From contig JAAOXZ010000033.1 of NCBI GenBank assembly GCA_018221085.1, positions 1 through 32,505 on the forward strand: a stretch of DNA of 32,505 nucleotides, in the 5' to 3' direction. The notes below the pieces were generated by a model, which was given only the letters and a program-made list of their open reading frames with translations, was not told where the DNA came from and ran no database searches. The stretch's first letter is position 1. Every line of letters begins with the position of its first letter. Shown here in pieces: positions 31,084 through 32,505 of this stretch. The stretch comes from Candidatus Woesearchaeota archaeon (GTDB taxonomy: Archaea > Nanobdellota > Nanobdellia > Woesearchaeales > GW2011-AR9). The position numbers and the translations under genes are program-made.

Positions 31084-32490
31084 TTAAAAAGCTTTCTCTT
31101 CTTTTGATTCCCTTTTCTCCTCTTCTTTGGGCACTGCCTTATCTTTCTTCTTTCCCTTCTCCTTCTTCTCTTTTTCTTTCTCCAGCATTCGGACCCATTT
31201 CCATTTCCGCAGAGTATAATTAACTGGGTTTTTAACCCGTTCACATAATTTATCTGGTTTACAGACTCCAATGTCTAAATAGTATGCTTCATTATCGCAA
31301 TTAGGTGGTAATTTGTCTCCCTTGAAATAGTTCAACTGGCTAATAATCAAGTTCTCTCGCAAACCATCCTTGTTCTTCTCTCGATTCCACTTTAACAAGA
31401 ACCGTTTAATCTCTTTCTTCTCCCAGCCTACTTTGCCTAAAAAATTCATCAAAGAAAACACTGCCCTTTTCTTGCCATCTTCCAATCCTTCTAATATTAA
31501 TTTTACACACGGAGGAAATAATTCTTCTTTGATTGCTCCTTCTACTTGGATAATCTGTCCCCTAAATTTTTTATCCCCTTCGTAATCTTTCTCTTCCGGT
31601 TTGGCTTCAAAATCCAAGGCCTGTAATAATAGTCTTCTTCCACTATCTTCCACCACATTTTGATCTAAAAATTTTAACTCACTTACCACTACCTTCTCCG
31701 GCCGACCCATTTCTTTCTCGAAGTCCTTTACTTTATCTGGCTCCACCATCACCGAAGCCAAACCACTCTTTTCGTGCAAAGAATAAGGCATTCGATACAA
31801 ATGCCTGGGAGCAATTAGGATAGTGTCAATTTCTAAAAAAGGATCCACATTTAATTTAGCTACATCATTCCCCAATTTATCTTTTTCATAACGAATAATT
31901 TTTTTATCAAAGCCGGTCTTTTCTTTTATCTTTCCAAAATCACCATTTTCGAATTCCATGAGTCTCTTCCCTAATTCTTCTTTGATATTTTCTTTGATAT
32001 AACCAGCAATTTTCTTCGGTGCTTCAGGAAATAATATTCTAGTCTCAGAATCTAAAGCTCGCTTAGGAAAAGCTTCAAAGGGCACTCCGATATGAAAACC
32101 TTTATTCCCGCTAAATTTACAAGAAATTCCCTTGACTCCACAATACTTTAAGAATTTAATAATCAATTCTGCCGCAATCCGGCTGTATTCAAAAATGGGG
32201 CAATCAATATCTAATACTAAATCCCACGCTGAACGCAATTCTTCCATTTCTTGTTTCTTGATCTCGCTGCTTAATTCCAAGGGATTGCTCCACCGCTCTT
32301 CACTGCAATGAAAGCTGGTGGCTCCACTCATCACCGATTCAATCACATCCCGAGGGTAATTTAGAATATCTGGTCGCTTACCAAAACTATCGCCGTATCG
32401 CACACTAAACTCTCTATCGCGGCAATGTTCTACCATTGCCTCTTGAATGTCCTTTCTCTTATAATACCTCAACAAAGCCCCCTTATCCAT
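31084..32490 (-). CDS. priS: DNA primase, PriS core combined with PriL-type Fe-S domain
   Basis: A 468-aa protein. PriS catalytic motifs: DLVLDID (D94, D96), CKFSGNKGFHIGVPF (127-133) and IDTILIAPRHLYRMPYSLHEK with the third Asp (D222). From about residue 320 it carries a PriL C-terminal-like domain with four Cys (328, 398, 410, 416: FPPC, PPNC, IGVC, KLCERVKNPVNY), the [4Fe-4S] pattern. The PriL N-terminal domain is missing, so the enzyme is a minimal fused primase as known from Nanoarchaeum-type archaea. The last 35 residues are a Lys/Glu tail. It is first in the minus-strand run leading to the ribosomal operon. Confidence 0.93.
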   Translation of the reverse strand: MDKGALLRYYKRKDIQEAMVEHCRDREFSVRYGDSFGKRPDILNYPRDVIESVMSGATSFHCSEERWSNPLELSSEIKKQEMEELRSAWDLVLDIDCPIFEYSRIAAELIIKFLKYCGVKGISCKFSGNKGFHIGVPFEAFPKRALDSETRILFPEAPKKIAGYIKENIKEELGKRLMEFENGDFGKIKEKTGFDKKIIRYEKDKLGNDVAKLNVDPFLEIDTILIAPRHLYRMPYSLHEKSGLASVMVEPDKVKDFEKEMGRPEKVVVSELKFLDQNVVEDSGRRLLLQALDFEAKPEEKDYEGDKKFRGQIIQVEGAIKEELFPPCVKLILEGLEDGKKRAVFSLMNFLGKVGWEKKEIKRFLLKWNREKNKDGLRENLIISQLNYFKGDKLPPNCDNEAYYLDIGVCKPDKLCERVKNPVNYTLRKWKWVRMLEKEKEKKEKGKKKDKAVPKEEEKRESKEEKAF

Positions 32491-32505
32491 ACCCTTTCAG
32501 AAATC

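Noticed and set aside
1-32505. tRNA genes and CRISPR arrays
   Set aside because: No T-loop/acceptor pattern and no regularly spaced repeat-spacer units were seen by eye; a tRNAscan or CRISPR search would settle it.

Overview
The window is a gene-dense, AT-rich stretch of an archaeal chromosome. Archaeal identity rests on ribosomal proteins eS6, eL21 and eL18, RNA polymerase subunits Rpb3 (RpoD), Rpb4 (RpoF) and Rpb10 (RpoN), an archaeal 7S/SRP RNA, diphthine synthase, archaeal Elp3, NreA, a RecJ/GAN-like DHH protein and TATA-box promoters. A short primase that combines the PriS catalytic core with a PriL-type iron-sulfur domain, a cysteine/tryptophan-rich thrombospondin-like surface protein, very tight packing and a bacterial-type LeuRS all point to a DPANN archaeon of the Woesearchaeota/Pacearchaeota kind. 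The phylum call is inference.

Layout. Positions 1-2.9 kb: 3' end of a surface protein, a membrane-anchored OB-fold protein, a small coiled-coil protein, and a minus-strand unit eS6 / 56-aa membrane protein / MetE-UROD-like protein. 3.0-6.0 kb: accessory patch with an unknown protein, a BRO/DinD-like protein, a winged-helix regulator and a divergent nitroreductase. 6.0-9.4 kb: ftsZ with an elaborate upstream region and two downstream hairpins, a small unknown gene and proS. 9.4-12.1 kb: a zinc-metallopeptidase-like gene, a long intergenic hairpin and three unknown genes. 12.1-16.7 kb: elp3-dphB facing eL21-rpoF-DUF655 across one shared TATA box, then two small genes. 16.8-20.7 kb: two DHH phosphoesterases flanking nreA, with a probable MITE between nreA and the second DHH gene. 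20.7-23.9 kb: SRP RNA, a RelBE-type toxin-antitoxin pair, DUF192, a Na+/Ca2+ exchanger and small genes. 23.9-32.5 kb: leuS, then (read right to left) the primase and the conserved archaeal block S13-S4-S11-RpoD-L18e-L13-S9-RpoN, largely joined by ATGA overlaps.

Two initiation styles coexist. Promoter-proximal genes usually have a TATA box ending about 20-24 nt before the start codon, which implies leaderless mRNA. Operon-internal genes and ftsZ, eS6, the DUF5684 gene and the relE-like toxin have Shine-Dalgarno sequences. All eight convergent gene pairs abut or overlap within -13 to +7 nt.

The observations I rate highest are: (1) a terminator-like hairpin downstream of ftsZ whose loop is an exact 11-nt complement of the ftsZ ribosome-binding site; (2) a 104-bp element with 14-bp perfect terminal inverted repeats and an 8-bp target duplication; (3) two divergent promoters built on one shared, centrally placed TATA box; (4) a repeated TTAGTTC array upstream of ftsZ; (5) a LeuRS with a bacterial-type core and a non-bacterial C-terminus; and (6) tandem GCGAAGC mini-hairpins translated inside the eS6 tail.
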